From positions 62,294 to 126,293 of the forward strand of contig JAOPGA020001028.1 of NCBI GenBank assembly GCA_026419775.2: a stretch of DNA of 64,000 bases, read 5' to 3'. Origin of the DNA: Acrasis kona (taxonomy: Eukaryota; Heterolobosea; Eutetramitea; Acrasida; Acrasidae). Of the stretch, positions 12,801 to 21,749 are shown piece by piece. The first letter of the stretch is position 1; the number at the start of each line of letters is the position of its first letter. The translations under genes were made by a program, and so were the position numbers. The notes below the pieces were generated by a model. That model worked only from the letters and a program-made list of their open reading frames with translations. It searched no databases and was not told the DNA's origin.

Positions 12801-13143
12801 ACTCGCCGTCGAAATCGTCCATAACCAGCACTTCATTGTTTTCGTGAGTCATTAAACCTAAATATTGCACTAGTCTTCTTCGATGTTGAGTGCTGCTCGC
12901 GTCGTAGCATTTTTGTCCAATATAATTTTCCTTCGCGAGTTTGTTCTGCTGTTTTGGTGACGGGCTCTGTCCAGAAAGCACTAGTCGTTATTAGATTGAC
13001 ATCAAGTCGAACATACTTTTCACAATAACATTCTTCTGTTGAGTGGGTGTACTTAATGCGCATTTATGAACCGAGGATTCAGGTCCAGTGTACAAGGGTG
13101 TTTGAAAATGAAGAGAAGCATTTGAAAGTAGCTCCTGAGTCAT
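6813..13143 (-). CDS. Giant hybrid histidine kinase with kinase-like, ATPase, GAF and receiver domains
   Basis: Three exons (13017-13143, 12775-12980, 6813-12734; introns 36 and 40 nt) give 2084 residues. The order is: protein-kinase-like fold (about 1-290; VIVKM lysine, DFG at 161-163); STAND/AAA-type ATPase (Walker A GPKGCGKST near 347-355, Walker B LVLFLDD); a long helical TPR-like region; GAF domain (about 1446-1586); HisKA with the phospho-His in CHELRNPLNAI near 1616; HATPase (DTGIGL near 1802, GGSGLGL); and a C-terminal receiver with the phospho-Asp in LMDVEMP near 1999 and the TKPY lysine. This is the architecture of fungal group X (Chk1/Mak-type) hybrid kinases, which act in stress phosphorelays. 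The HRD loop reads IIHGSL, so the catalytic Asp is missing. The first exon was recovered by splicing: the ATG at 13141-13143 follows an in-frame TGA. Confidence 0.88.
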
Positions 13144-13320
13144 TGATAATCATATATTTTTAGAGTCAACCTCACTTTTGCAGCGAAAAATTTGATCCCT
13201 AAATTGTCCTGTCCCTAAAACGTTTTTGGATATTTAGCCGGCTTGTTGTAAACAAATTCTTGATTAGGAACTTGTTATCCAAAACAATTTCGTCCAATAC
13301 AACTTGGAGGCCAGAATGTG

Positions 13321-13392
13321 AGTAGCAGAACCTGTAGCGAACATCACCGCTGAACAATGAGTGGTTTACAGGCAAGTAGCAGAACCTGTAGC
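13321..13392. repeat. Pair of identical 18-bp direct repeats
   Basis: The sequence AGTAGCAGAACCTGTAGC occurs at 13321-13338 and again at 13375-13392, with starts exactly 54 bp (three unit lengths) apart. The intervening sequence is not obviously repeated. It sits in a stretch with no convincing gene. Confidence 0.6.
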
Positions 13393-13540
13393 CCCTGCGT
13401 CTTGCCAAATAATATCGACTTGACATAAAGCCGCTATGAAATACCAATTGGTTGGAGAGAATATTATATCCACGGATGTTGAAACGAAGAAAAAGTTTTA
13501 GTTTATTCAAAAATAAAACATAACCTAAAATAAGACACAC

Positions 13541-13660
13541 CCGGGGAACGGTTGTTGGGGCTGATGTGGGTAGAAATGTGCAGTCCTGCTCCATATTGTC
13601 GGCGTCGTCTTGAACCGTCATGATGGTGAACGGAAAGCCTCTTGTGCCAAAGTGAGACAT
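13541..13660 (-). pseudogene. Short GC-rich coding-like fragment
   Basis: From the ATG at 13658-13660 about 40 codons have C/G-rich third positions (MSHFGTRGFPFTIMTVQDD and onward to TTVPR). The frame then runs on into AT-rich sequence containing AATAAA and low-complexity residues until 13199. Composition matches the GC3-rich gene just upstream (13716-14159), so it may be a downstream exon or remnant of that locus. I could not find a convincing splice joining them. No family is recognised. Confidence 0.25.
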
Positions 13661-13715
13661 ATGTGCGTTGTGTGCGTAAAATTGAACAGCGACGGCTTCA
13701 CAAACATCTTATTTA

Positions 13716-14159
13716 TTAATAATTTTGCCATGGATGGCATCCCCTACCCCTGTTGTCGTTGGCGTTCAGGATTTCGTAGATGGCAATCCTGTCGCTACGA
13801 TACATTGCGGCCATCTCCATCTTGTCGATGGGACTGCGCACCTCCGTCCTCAAGTACTTGCTCTCGTAGGAGCCCAGGTTGATGCGGTCGATCATATCAG
13901 TCCTGAGGGGGAGGCCAAAAAGCGTAGCGGTTGGTACAACGAACAGAACCAGTTTGCACAGGAGGATCTGGGCGGGACGATGACCAACGTACTTGATTGT
14001 CTCCAGCAGCTTGCCACTAAAAGATTTAGAAATTGCCACAATGTCGTCTTACACTTGTCGTCTTCGGACAATCAGGTTGCGGAGGGTTCTGCAGAGTCTT
14101 ACCAGTATGCTGGGGTCAAGATACCGATATTGGAGGGCAGATATGATGATTGGCACCAT
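13716..14159 (-). CDS. Unknown 135-residue protein with foreign-looking GC3-rich codon use
   Basis: Two exons, 14053-14159 and 13716-14016, flank a clean 36-nt intron (GTAAGA donor, CTAAAT then TTTTAG). The ATG at 14157-14159 has an in-frame TAA upstream. The product has a hydrophobic N-terminus, a basic middle, a second hydrophobic stretch (ILLCKLVLFVVPTATLFGL) and a charged C-terminal half rich in E, K, R and D. Codons end mostly in C or G (CTG, ATC, AAG, GAG, GCC), unlike the AT-ending codons of almost every neighbour. I recognise no family. A long plus-strand frame overlaps it, but its codons and residues look like an antisense shadow. It may be horizontally acquired or lie in a different isochore; a membrane or organelle role is only a guess. 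Confidence 0.5.
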
Positions 14160-14198
14160 GTTCTGTGGCACCGGTACTATTATAAGTTTAAAGTTTAA

Positions 14199-14447
14199 TT
14201 ACAAATCCTGCGTGTGGAAGTTGAGATGCTCAACATGAGCAACAAAGTGGTGGAAGGATTCCCACCTGTCGCTTCCAAGATATTGTGTTACCACAATAAC
14301 GAACAAGGTGGAGAGTTGCCTCCATGCCAGATCCAAAACTGTTTGGATATCCTGTCCTTGCAACTTCTGTTTCCAGACTTCAGCTTCTGGGTCCTTCTAA
14401 TCCTTGTCAGCAAAGTATGAATAAATCACGTTCTTGTTCAATTGCGG
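14199..14447 (-). pseudogene. Decayed coding fragment ending at 14199
   Basis: The minus strand between 14396 and the TAA at 14199-14201 reads as a protein-like stretch of 65 residues (starting KDPEAEVWKQKLQ, ending HLNFHTQDL). The same frame continues upstream through a TAG at 14397-14399 for 16 more sensible codons (ending YFADKD), and a neighbouring frame carries further coding-like codons. The combination of an in-frame stop and a frame change, with no fitting splice site, suggests a degraded gene. I recognise no family. Confidence 0.35.
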
Positions 14448-14490
14448 TCAAGACTTGTTTGGCAATCAATTTTGTTTTTGTTTTTTGTGT

Positions 14491-14973
14491 TTTTGTGGAA
14501 AAAAAGCGCCTATCAAAAGTTACCAACCAAACTCGAACGATATCCAAAAATATGATTCTGAACGTGTCACCGTCAAAACTCAATCAACCATGTTATACAT
14601 TCCTTACAATTCATTCACTCGTTATAATTTTTATACTCTACCTTTATATGCTTATTTTGGAGTAGATTATAAAAGAATTAGAGATAAAACTGACAATGGA
14701 TTTTTAATTAGTTGTAACAAATAACAAACTTATAGAATCAAGATAAATAATCGATGTTGCCTCAATGTTCCAAAGGGCGTGTTAAAATATGATTTAAAGA
14801 AAGACTTGGAAGAGTACGATACAGAGCAAAGACTCAAGTTCTACAATGATCTTATAGACAAGCAAAAGAATGGTTTATTAAATTCAAAAATTGATTTAAG
14901 TGCCTTGTATGTAAACAATGATTTACAAGAGGAGGAAATGGAGAAAAAGTTCTATTTTCGCTCTTTGGAGTGA
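14491..14973 (+). pseudogene. Two in-frame coding-like blocks split by a stop
   Basis: On the plus strand, codons from about 14500 to the TAA at 14722-14724 read as a tyrosine- and asparagine-rich protein segment (KSYQPNSNDIQKYD and onward). After 18 weak codons the same frame resumes with a strongly charged segment (KYDLKKDLEEYDTEQRLKF) to a TGA at 14971-14973. No ATG precedes the first block. I found no intron that removes the stop while keeping the frame. It is either a pseudogene or a gene with an unusual intron. No family is recognised. Confidence 0.35.
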
Positions 14974-15202
14974 AGCTTGTCCGGATAAACTGACAAAGAA
15001 CAACAATAACATAAACAAGACAGATTTCTTAATAAACCATTTGTTTTGTTTTCACTTCCCATTCCATTTGGACCGCTCGATGCGTTTATAAGGCGAATAG
15101 TTAACACGAGAAATCACCTTCTTGATTAATAGATTTTGAAAATGCCAGGACCGTGGACAGTCGCAAAAATGACGCAATACACAAAAGAACATAAACTTGA
15201 TT

Positions 15203-17269
15203 TTATTGATTTAAATGTATCATGTTCCTTCTGGTCTTGGTACACTCCCAATCACCTTCAAGTCGACTTATCGTTGCATCAATGTTATCCTCCACAACAT
15301 CGGCGTCCACGGCGCCAAACGTAGTACACACGCAGGACCGGTTAGCAGACAAACAAACACCAATCATGCTTTGGTTCCATTCGCTTAGTAGACACAAATC
15401 ATCCTGACTCACAAAATCACAAACTAACTGGAAAAACAGACTTGACTTGTCGTGATGTTTAAAGTATTCTCTTGCATCCTTGTGTGGCGGCTCTCCTCTG
15501 AAAACTAAGGCTGTGCGATCGCTTAGCATGCTGTACGAATCAAATAAAGAACTATGAGGTACGTAAGTTTTCATAATGTTGTTGGTTGCATCAATTTGTT
15601 GCATGAACTGAACTTGTTGTGGATTCATTTCGTCCAATACCAAACACCAGCAACGGCATGCGTTGATCTTTTGTAGGAAAACGAAAAAACTATCCATTGT
15701 GTTCTTGTCCCATGCTTGTCCAGATCGTCCTAAGCTAAGGTCAACAATGCTCAACCCCGCCCTAATTACATTTAATGGTATTTGGAATATAGGCGTACGA
15801 TAAAAAGCCAGGTTAAAGCTTACATTGACACCGGTATATATCCAAAAAGTAGTGGTGATGACGCAGCTGGGGATAATGGTATTAGTCTCTTGAGGTAAAA
15901 ATATTGACTGCTGTTGAGTGATAGTTGAATTGTTGTCGGTTGGAATGTTTGGTTGTTCAAAAGGTATCAATTCAATCTCTATCGGCTGAGTTGGTGATGG
16001 TTTCAAATCAATGACTTCAGTGTTCATGCCATAAGACCCGTCTTTAACTTTATTGAGTAATACTCTGTAGGATAATAATTCAGACTCCTCTTGCTTCTTC
16101 TTGCTAAAGGAGTTGGCATGGTCTTCAACAAAATTTTTTAATTTTGGAAACTGAGCCAATAAAGGCTCATAGGCATCTTCAATGTCCGCGTCCTCATGAT
16201 GCACATTATCTAGTTCTGACACTACAAACTTTTTGGTTCTGGCAATGTTTTTAACTTCTTGAATAAGTTTCCATGAGGCACCAAGAGAGATGTTGTCTTG
16301 TAGTATCTTAGTTAAAATGTGTATTCTGTTTTTCTCTATCAAGCCAGTGAACCTATTAAAACTACTTGGTTTTGCGTTTCCTAGATCTGTCTCCGCAATG
16401 ACCCTCCTCAAAAGTGTAAAGCTTTCGTTTGGCCACCCTGCGAAGTTGAATAAAAAGTCACAACTCATGGGATTCTCGTAGTATGACCGTAAAAGTTCTA
16501 CATACAACTTCTGTCTTAATGTGATTGGTTTGTTGTTTTCGTCGTGGCTGATTGTTTGATTGAAGACGGACCTGTGGCTGGCAGAGTCACATTTTTTGGA
16601 GTGGGTAAGGTATTGCTGTTCAGGAATGAGAATGTTACAAAAACATGGTCAACTTACTTCCCTCAGCGCATCCATTATATTCAAAAAAACTACTCTGTTG
16701 AATGTTTGATCGTTGGCATTCGGAGTGGTTTTATATATTTTCTGTCTTTTCAAAGGATTCTCAATGTCTGTATTGTTTTCGTCTTTTGCTCCGTTGATAT
16801 CGTCTTGGTCTTCTTCAAGTAACTCTGAATTGATGTCTTCGCCGTTTTCATCCACAGCTATACGGGATACTGAAGTCAATGTTAATGTCTTTCTTAGCAG
16901 AGCCTGTATAGTCCCTAAATGTAAATATACTTCGCAAAGAACAAATAATAACGTACTAAGCAGTCCAACTACAACATCTACACTCTTACTTCTTGAATGA
17001 ACAGCCCTTTTGTCTGCATTACAGTACAGAGCAGCATCTAGTTTTAAGAAAACTCCCTTGTCTGGAACACCGAGTACTAACATTTTCTTATTGCCCTTTG
17101 AATTATATCCCACCGACGCTATGGTCCCAGTCCATTCCTCTGCATTTTCCGATTCGCTTGGAATAACAAGAACACACGAGTTTGTCACGAACCATCTTCT
17201 ATCTGAAAAATTCTCATTGAATCGTCTCGGAGACTTTGCACAGTCTTCGTCGAAAGTAATAATGTCCAT
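15203..17269 (-). CDS. Orphan 660-residue protein, probably nuclear
   Basis: Three exons (16957-17269, 16658-16914, 15203-16615) with two 42-nt introns (GTACGT and GTAAGT donors) give 660 residues. The first intron contains no stop and is a multiple of three, so retention would add 14 residues in frame. The N-terminal 110 residues are beta-rich (RWFVTNSCVLVIPSE, GTIASVGYN), resembling a small chromatin-reader or OB-like fold. They are followed by an acidic stretch and a basic KRQK motif that could be a nuclear localisation signal. The rest is mixed helical. I cannot assign a family. The ATG at 17267-17269 is the only reasonable start. It is divergent from the RAD51 paralogue 370 bp away. Confidence 0.7.
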
Positions 17270-17638
17270 TGTGAGGGAGTTGTTTCCGATTAATGAGATA
17301 TATTAAGATTTCCCTATAGTAAAAGGTAGTTGAGATTTGCCAGCGGTCACTTTTAAAAATGAAAAAGGAAACATCTTTATTTATGAATATTCGATGTGAT
17401 TCCCCTAATTATTTATAACGATCCCTTCCTAAGAACTCCTCGCGCAGGATTTTGAGGGGAAACCTGTTGACGCTGTAACACAAAAGATTCGAATAATAGC
17501 AAAAGTTTTTAGTTATTATTACTTGGTTGAATACTTTATTCTTTTGTCCTTTTTATAAAAGCGTAGAACCTCCGACATAATCTATTAATTATCTTTTGTA
17601 AGAAGCAACCAACTCGTTCTAGTTTTTGTTAGAAGGAA

Positions 17639-18725
17639 ATGAAACAGATTAGGAGGGTCAAAGGATTGGATGACGACATACGGAAGTCTCTAGAGTTGAA
17701 CGGATTTAATTATTGTCCTGATGTAATAGACAGAACAGACTATCAACTAATGGAGAGATTAAACTTGAACAAAGCCGAAGCTAAAGATTTAACATTAACA
17801 ATATCAAGGAGCATTGTACAATCAATAAGAAAAATGTCAGCTCTTAAATTAAGGGATAACATTCAACAAAACACTTATACACATTTATGCTCAGGCCTAC
17901 CCGACCTCGATCAACAACTAAGAGGGGGGATACCATGCGGCACAGTTACTGAGATAGTTGGACCAAGATCCTGTGGGAAATCAACCATGGCCTTCAATTT
18001 AGCATTAAGGGTTTTCGATCGCGAAACAGATAGTGAAGATGGTATTGTGTTTATAGACACTCAAAGGTCATTTGATGCTGCCAGAGTTGTAGAGATGTCA
18101 AAATCAATCAGTAAGTGATGCTACCTTGAGCGTTTTTTAAACAACAAAAGGCAATAATTTCACTGAGGACCATCTACAACGCATTAGTATATTTAACATT
18201 CAATCAGTTCAAGATTTGATAGGACTTTTGAATGACATGGAGGAGGTCATTGTATCGAAAAACATCAAGCTTATTATCGTTGACTCCATTAATGCGCTGA
18301 GGGATGACTCCGAAAGAGAGGATAAAGAAACCAATCCTTCAAATAACGCTGCAGGGAGCCATTTACTCGGACAACAAGCTGCAACTCTAAAGTAAGTTTT
18401 TAATTTTATATACTAAAAAATGTTTAGAAAACTTGCTGAGGACTTTAGTATACCAGTAATCGTAACAAATACAATGACGAAGCGAATGGATAGTGGATAT
18501 TCCAATAACAAACAAGTTGGCACAGAATATCAAGTACCTGCATTAGGACTGTTGTGGAGTCATAGTGTGAACACAAGATTAATTCTACAGGACAGTACTT
18601 TTGGACACTCTGAACAAAGAAAAATCAAAATTGATAAATCACCCATTTGTGGTGTTTGTTACATTCCTTTTGAGATTACACCTTTAGGTTTATTCCAAAT
18701 TTCAAATGAAGAGATGGTAGGGTAA
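17639..18725 (+). CDS. RAD51-family recombinase paralogue (RAD51B-like)
   Basis: Three exons (17639-18110, 18151-18391, 18428-18725) with introns of 40 and 36 nt give 336 residues. A short N-terminal helix-hairpin-helix-like region (about 1-65) precedes the RecA/RAD51 ATPase core. Walker A is GPRSCGKST, following the GGIPCGTVTEIVG strand that is characteristic of RAD51B/RAD51C-type paralogues. Walker B is KLIIVDSINAL. QQAATLKKLAEDF and PVIVTNTMT match the conserved region between Walker B and the NQ motif. These ATPases load or stabilise RAD51 filaments during homologous recombination and repair. RAD51B is the closest by motif, but XRCC3 or RAD51C cannot be excluded without alignment. Confidence 0.88.
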
Positions 18726-18905
18726 TGATTAATCAATAAACAAAAATTGTTGACGAAAACTTCTGAAATGCAAGCGAGTCACGGCCAATTCAGCTCTAGT
18801 TTAGATCTCTTGTTAAACCTTATCTAAAAGTTGTTTTGCTTGTCAAGCGGGACTGTCCAGTATATCGTTCATCTCTTTTGTTGATTTTTGTAATGTTGGA
18901 CAACC

Positions 18906-19991
18906 ATGAAGGAGTTCGTATACATTGCATCATTCAAACATGGGTCGCAGGACTCACAAGATGAAGATATTTTGTACATGTGCGAGCCAAAGTACATCGA
19001 ATTGACGAGCACTAAGCAGTTTCAGATAAATAGAGGGACAGAAGATCGAAATGTAATGTGTGTTGAAAAAGATGAACACACAGGCGATAGTTATATCAAG
19101 TCTTGTCTTGTAGGATCCCCAGATGAGCTCAACAACGGCCTTCTTGAAACTTTTCACCTGCACAAACAGTGCCATCCCATTCCCATTACCACCAACGTCA
19201 AAAGAAATGTCGTACTGAAATGTTGTACTACGCTTACAGGTATTCTTGTTAAAATAAGAAGAACAATGCACAGAGATAAAGTTGTAAGGGCATTAAAGAG
19301 TTTTGACTTTGATACAAGAAGGAAGACATTATCTGAAATAGATTTTTTGTCACTCAAGGATGACATTACAATAAATGATTTAAAATTCTTTGCGTTTCGT
19401 CTTGGACAAGCAAACGCCCTGGTTAAAGGAGTTGAAGTGTTTACAAAAGATGCCACAGCTCAAACTTATCCAGAGCTACAACCTCTTTTATACAGAGACA
19501 AAGATCAAAACATACTCAACTCTCTTTCTGTTGTCAATGATCATGTAAAAATACTTTTAGACGCAATGAAGAACGTTAAGGTTAATAAAAAATCATCAAT
19601 GCACATGTTTCAGTTGAAAAACGGTTATGTTGCCACCAACTTCTTCGAGTGTCAAAGCCAGGGAATGGTATTAGATCTGAAAGATCAAACCAGCATGATG
19701 TACTGGCCATTAGATCTCCACTTATCTTGTGAATGCACTTGGGTGAATATTGATTCTTTTGCAACAAATATCACTACTAATTGTTTCTTTTGCTATAGAC
19801 ATTCAGACAAATTTATTTTTTCTAGTTTTGAAAAAGGATTTAACTTCGTCATGAACAAAGCTCATACCGAGAAATTTATAGCGATCAACAAAAATCTCTT
19901 TTACGAAAACTATTATTATGTGTTTGATTGTGACACGATGAATGTAGTTGCAAAGAGATCTCGTCTCCACAATCGATGTGTCGGAACATAA
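18906..19991 (+). CDS. Orphan 361-residue protein
   Basis: This is a single-exon frame of 361 residues with codon use like its neighbours, starting at the first ATG (18906) and ending in TAA. There is no signal peptide or transmembrane segment. The C-terminal third is rich in Cys, Phe and Tyr (for example CECTWVNID, NCFFCYRHSDKF, YENYYYVFDCD) and reads like a beta-rich fold. The middle is helical and charged. I do not recognise the family and assign no function. Confidence 0.65.
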   Translation: MKEFVYIASFKHGSQDSQDEDILYMCEPKYIELTSTKQFQINRGTEDRNVMCVEKDEHTGDSYIKSCLVGSPDELNNGLLETFHLHKQCHPIPITTNVKRNVVLKCCTTLTGILVKIRRTMHRDKVVRALKSFDFDTRRKTLSEIDFLSLKDDITINDLKFFAFRLGQANALVKGVEVFTKDATAQTYPELQPLLYRDKDQNILNSLSVVNDHVKILLDAMKNVKVNKKSSMHMFQLKNGYVATNFFECQSQGMVLDLKDQTSMMYWPLDLHLSCECTWVNIDSFATNITTNCFFCYRHSDKFIFSSFEKGFNFVMNKAHTEKFIAINKNLFYENYYYVFDCDTMNVVAKRSRLHNRCVGT

Positions 19992-20267
19992 TTTTTTCTA
20001 GTGCTTTCTGTCAGTTAACAATAAAGTTTAATGTTTGTTTACCTCTTTTTGTTATTGATAGAGATCAGAGTAAGCAGGCGAGCACGACGTGCAATTGAGG
20101 GTATGTTCATTGGTTAATGTGTTAGAAAAAGATAAAAATGGTTTGAATGCTGGCTAAAGAATGCTAGCCCTAAGGGATATAGTCCTTCGAATCTCCTTCT
20201 GTTTTAACCATAAAAATACAATTATTTTTGTAAGATTAATAATAGAATTTATTTTTAAAAATCTTGG

Positions 20268-20275
20268 TATAAAAA
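20268..20275 (+). promoter_or_regulatory. TATA box of the repetitive-protein gene
   Basis: A TATAAAAA motif lies 55 bp before the ATG at 20330. It is followed by a C/A-rich leader of CAAACACAACAAA type that ends in AAAATG. This is the clearest TATA element in the window and fits an abundantly transcribed gene. Confidence 0.55.
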
Positions 20276-20329
20276 GACCATTAACACAGTCCAACTCCCA
20301 AAAAACAAAACAAACACAACAAACACAAA

Positions 20330-21592
20330 ATGCACTCACACAAACAAGAAGTACCAGTTGCCCAAACCACACAAACCACAGTCACTACAAAAACATCAGA
20401 GGTTGCACCAGTAACCAACGTTGTACACAAAGAAGCCGTCGTCACAAACGTAGTAGACAAGGCCGTATTAGGAAACGTCATTGAAAAGCAAAATATTGAG
20501 GTTGTACACAAACCAGTCGTTCAAGAGATCCACGAACAAAAGATCATCGAACTCGAAAAACAAAACGTCCTCAAGAACGTTAAACAAGACACTGTTGTTC
20601 AACATGCCACAGACAAAACTCGCTACGAAGAGATTGGAAACAATGATCTGGAAGCAGAGAGATTAAGACTATCTCAACTAAACGCTACCAAAGCCCCAGT
20701 TGTCACACGTCAGTCCGGTGCCACACATGAGGTTCGCGAAGGCGAAGTTGTCGCCCAAGTTGTTCGTCAAGAACACATCGAACACCACGTTCAACCAGTC
20801 ATCACTGAAGTACGTGAACAAAACGTTGTCAAGGAAGTTCTTCACCCAGTTGTACGCAAAGTACACGAGGAGACCATCATAAGAGAAGTCGGTTCATCCA
20901 CTGTTCACAACGACTTGTTCTTGACATGGGAGAAGAACATGTATGGTGCCTATCAAAAGGACATCAACGGATGGAACAGAGAGAAATGGTTGTTGGCCAA
21001 TCCACAACCAGCTGGATACAAACCAACTGGTTTCTTCAACCAATACCCTGCTTTTAGTCAATACCACTCTACAACTGTAACAAGTGCACCTTTATTAGTC
21101 GACGCTAACCAAACTCATTTGTCATGGGAAAGAAGCATGTACAGCGATTTTGAGAAGCACGGATCAAGCTGGAACAGAGAGTCATATTTGAAGGTCAACC
21201 CACAACCAGCTGGATACAAACCAACTGGTTTCTTGAATCAATACCCATCATTCAGTCAATTCCATCACACCAACGTTGTTGAGGGAGGCAAACTACCAAA
21301 GAAGCCAACTGATTTGAGCAAGGTAGACGGTCCGATCAACCCAGTCGCTGTTGTCAACCCATCAGAGAACCTAAAACATCAACCAACAGACGGAACAGTC
21401 GTCCCAACCACAACTCTAGGTGAAGCTCCAGCTCACACACATGAGGTATTGAAGGGTGCTGCTGCTGGTGCTGCCATAGGATCAGTAGTTCCAGTTGTAG
21501 GAACAGTTGTTGGTGGTGTCGTTGGTGCCATCGGAGGTGCCATTGCCAAGCACAAGCACATTAAGGAAGGAACACATGCATTCAAGGAATAA
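20330..21592 (+). CDS. Abundant-looking repetitive protein with duplicated PAGYKPTGF domain and glycine zipper
   Basis: The product is a 420-residue intronless protein. Residues 1-190 are a V/H/E/K-rich amphipathic region with loose repeats around EHHVQPVITEVREQ and HPVVRKVHEETI, resembling stress or LEA-like proteins. Residues 198-248 and 264-316 are two copies of a domain beginning W-E-x-x-M-Y, with WNRE in the middle and NPQPAGYKPTGF near the end. The C-terminus (376-405) is an alanine/glycine glycine-zipper hairpin (GAAAGAAIGSVVPVVGTVVG) of the kind that inserts in membranes. No signal peptide is present. Codon use is C-rich and even, and there is a strong TATA box, both typical of high expression. 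A membrane-associated stress or structural protein is a guess; no established family is recognised. Confidence 0.8.
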   Translation: MHSHKQEVPVAQTTQTTVTTKTSEVAPVTNVVHKEAVVTNVVDKAVLGNVIEKQNIEVVHKPVVQEIHEQKIIELEKQNVLKNVKQDTVVQHATDKTRYEEIGNNDLEAERLRLSQLNATKAPVVTRQSGATHEVREGEVVAQVVRQEHIEHHVQPVITEVREQNVVKEVLHPVVRKVHEETIIREVGSSTVHNDLFLTWEKNMYGAYQKDINGWNREKWLLANPQPAGYKPTGFFNQYPAFSQYHSTTVTSAPLLVDANQTHLSWERSMYSDFEKHGSSWNRESYLKVNPQPAGYKPTGFLNQYPSFSQFHHTNVVEGGKLPKKPTDLSKVDGPINPVAVVNPSENLKHQPTDGTVVPTTTLGEAPAHTHEVLKGAAAGAAIGSVVPVVGTVVGGVVGAIGGAIAKHKHIKEGTHAFKE

Positions 21593-21749
21593 AGATGAAC
21601 ATTTAATTTTAAAATTAAAAAGTTTGTTTTTTGATTGTTTTATTAATAAAAAGTCTGGATGAACAACATCAAAATTATTGGTTTTTTTTCGCGCGACAAA
21701 AAAGGTTGGATGAGTCAACTCTAGCTCTAAATTTATTAACCAATTTATT

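Noticed and set aside
13725-14198. 157-codon plus-strand ORF
   Set aside because: It is antisense to the spliced GC3-rich gene. The minus strand has a clean 36-nt intron and regular GC3 codon pattern, while this frame looks like a shadow.
15142-15324. Plus-strand ORF beginning MPGPWTVAKMTQYTK
   Set aside because: It runs straight into the 3' end of the minus-strand orphan gene in antisense, with no splice site that would rescue it.
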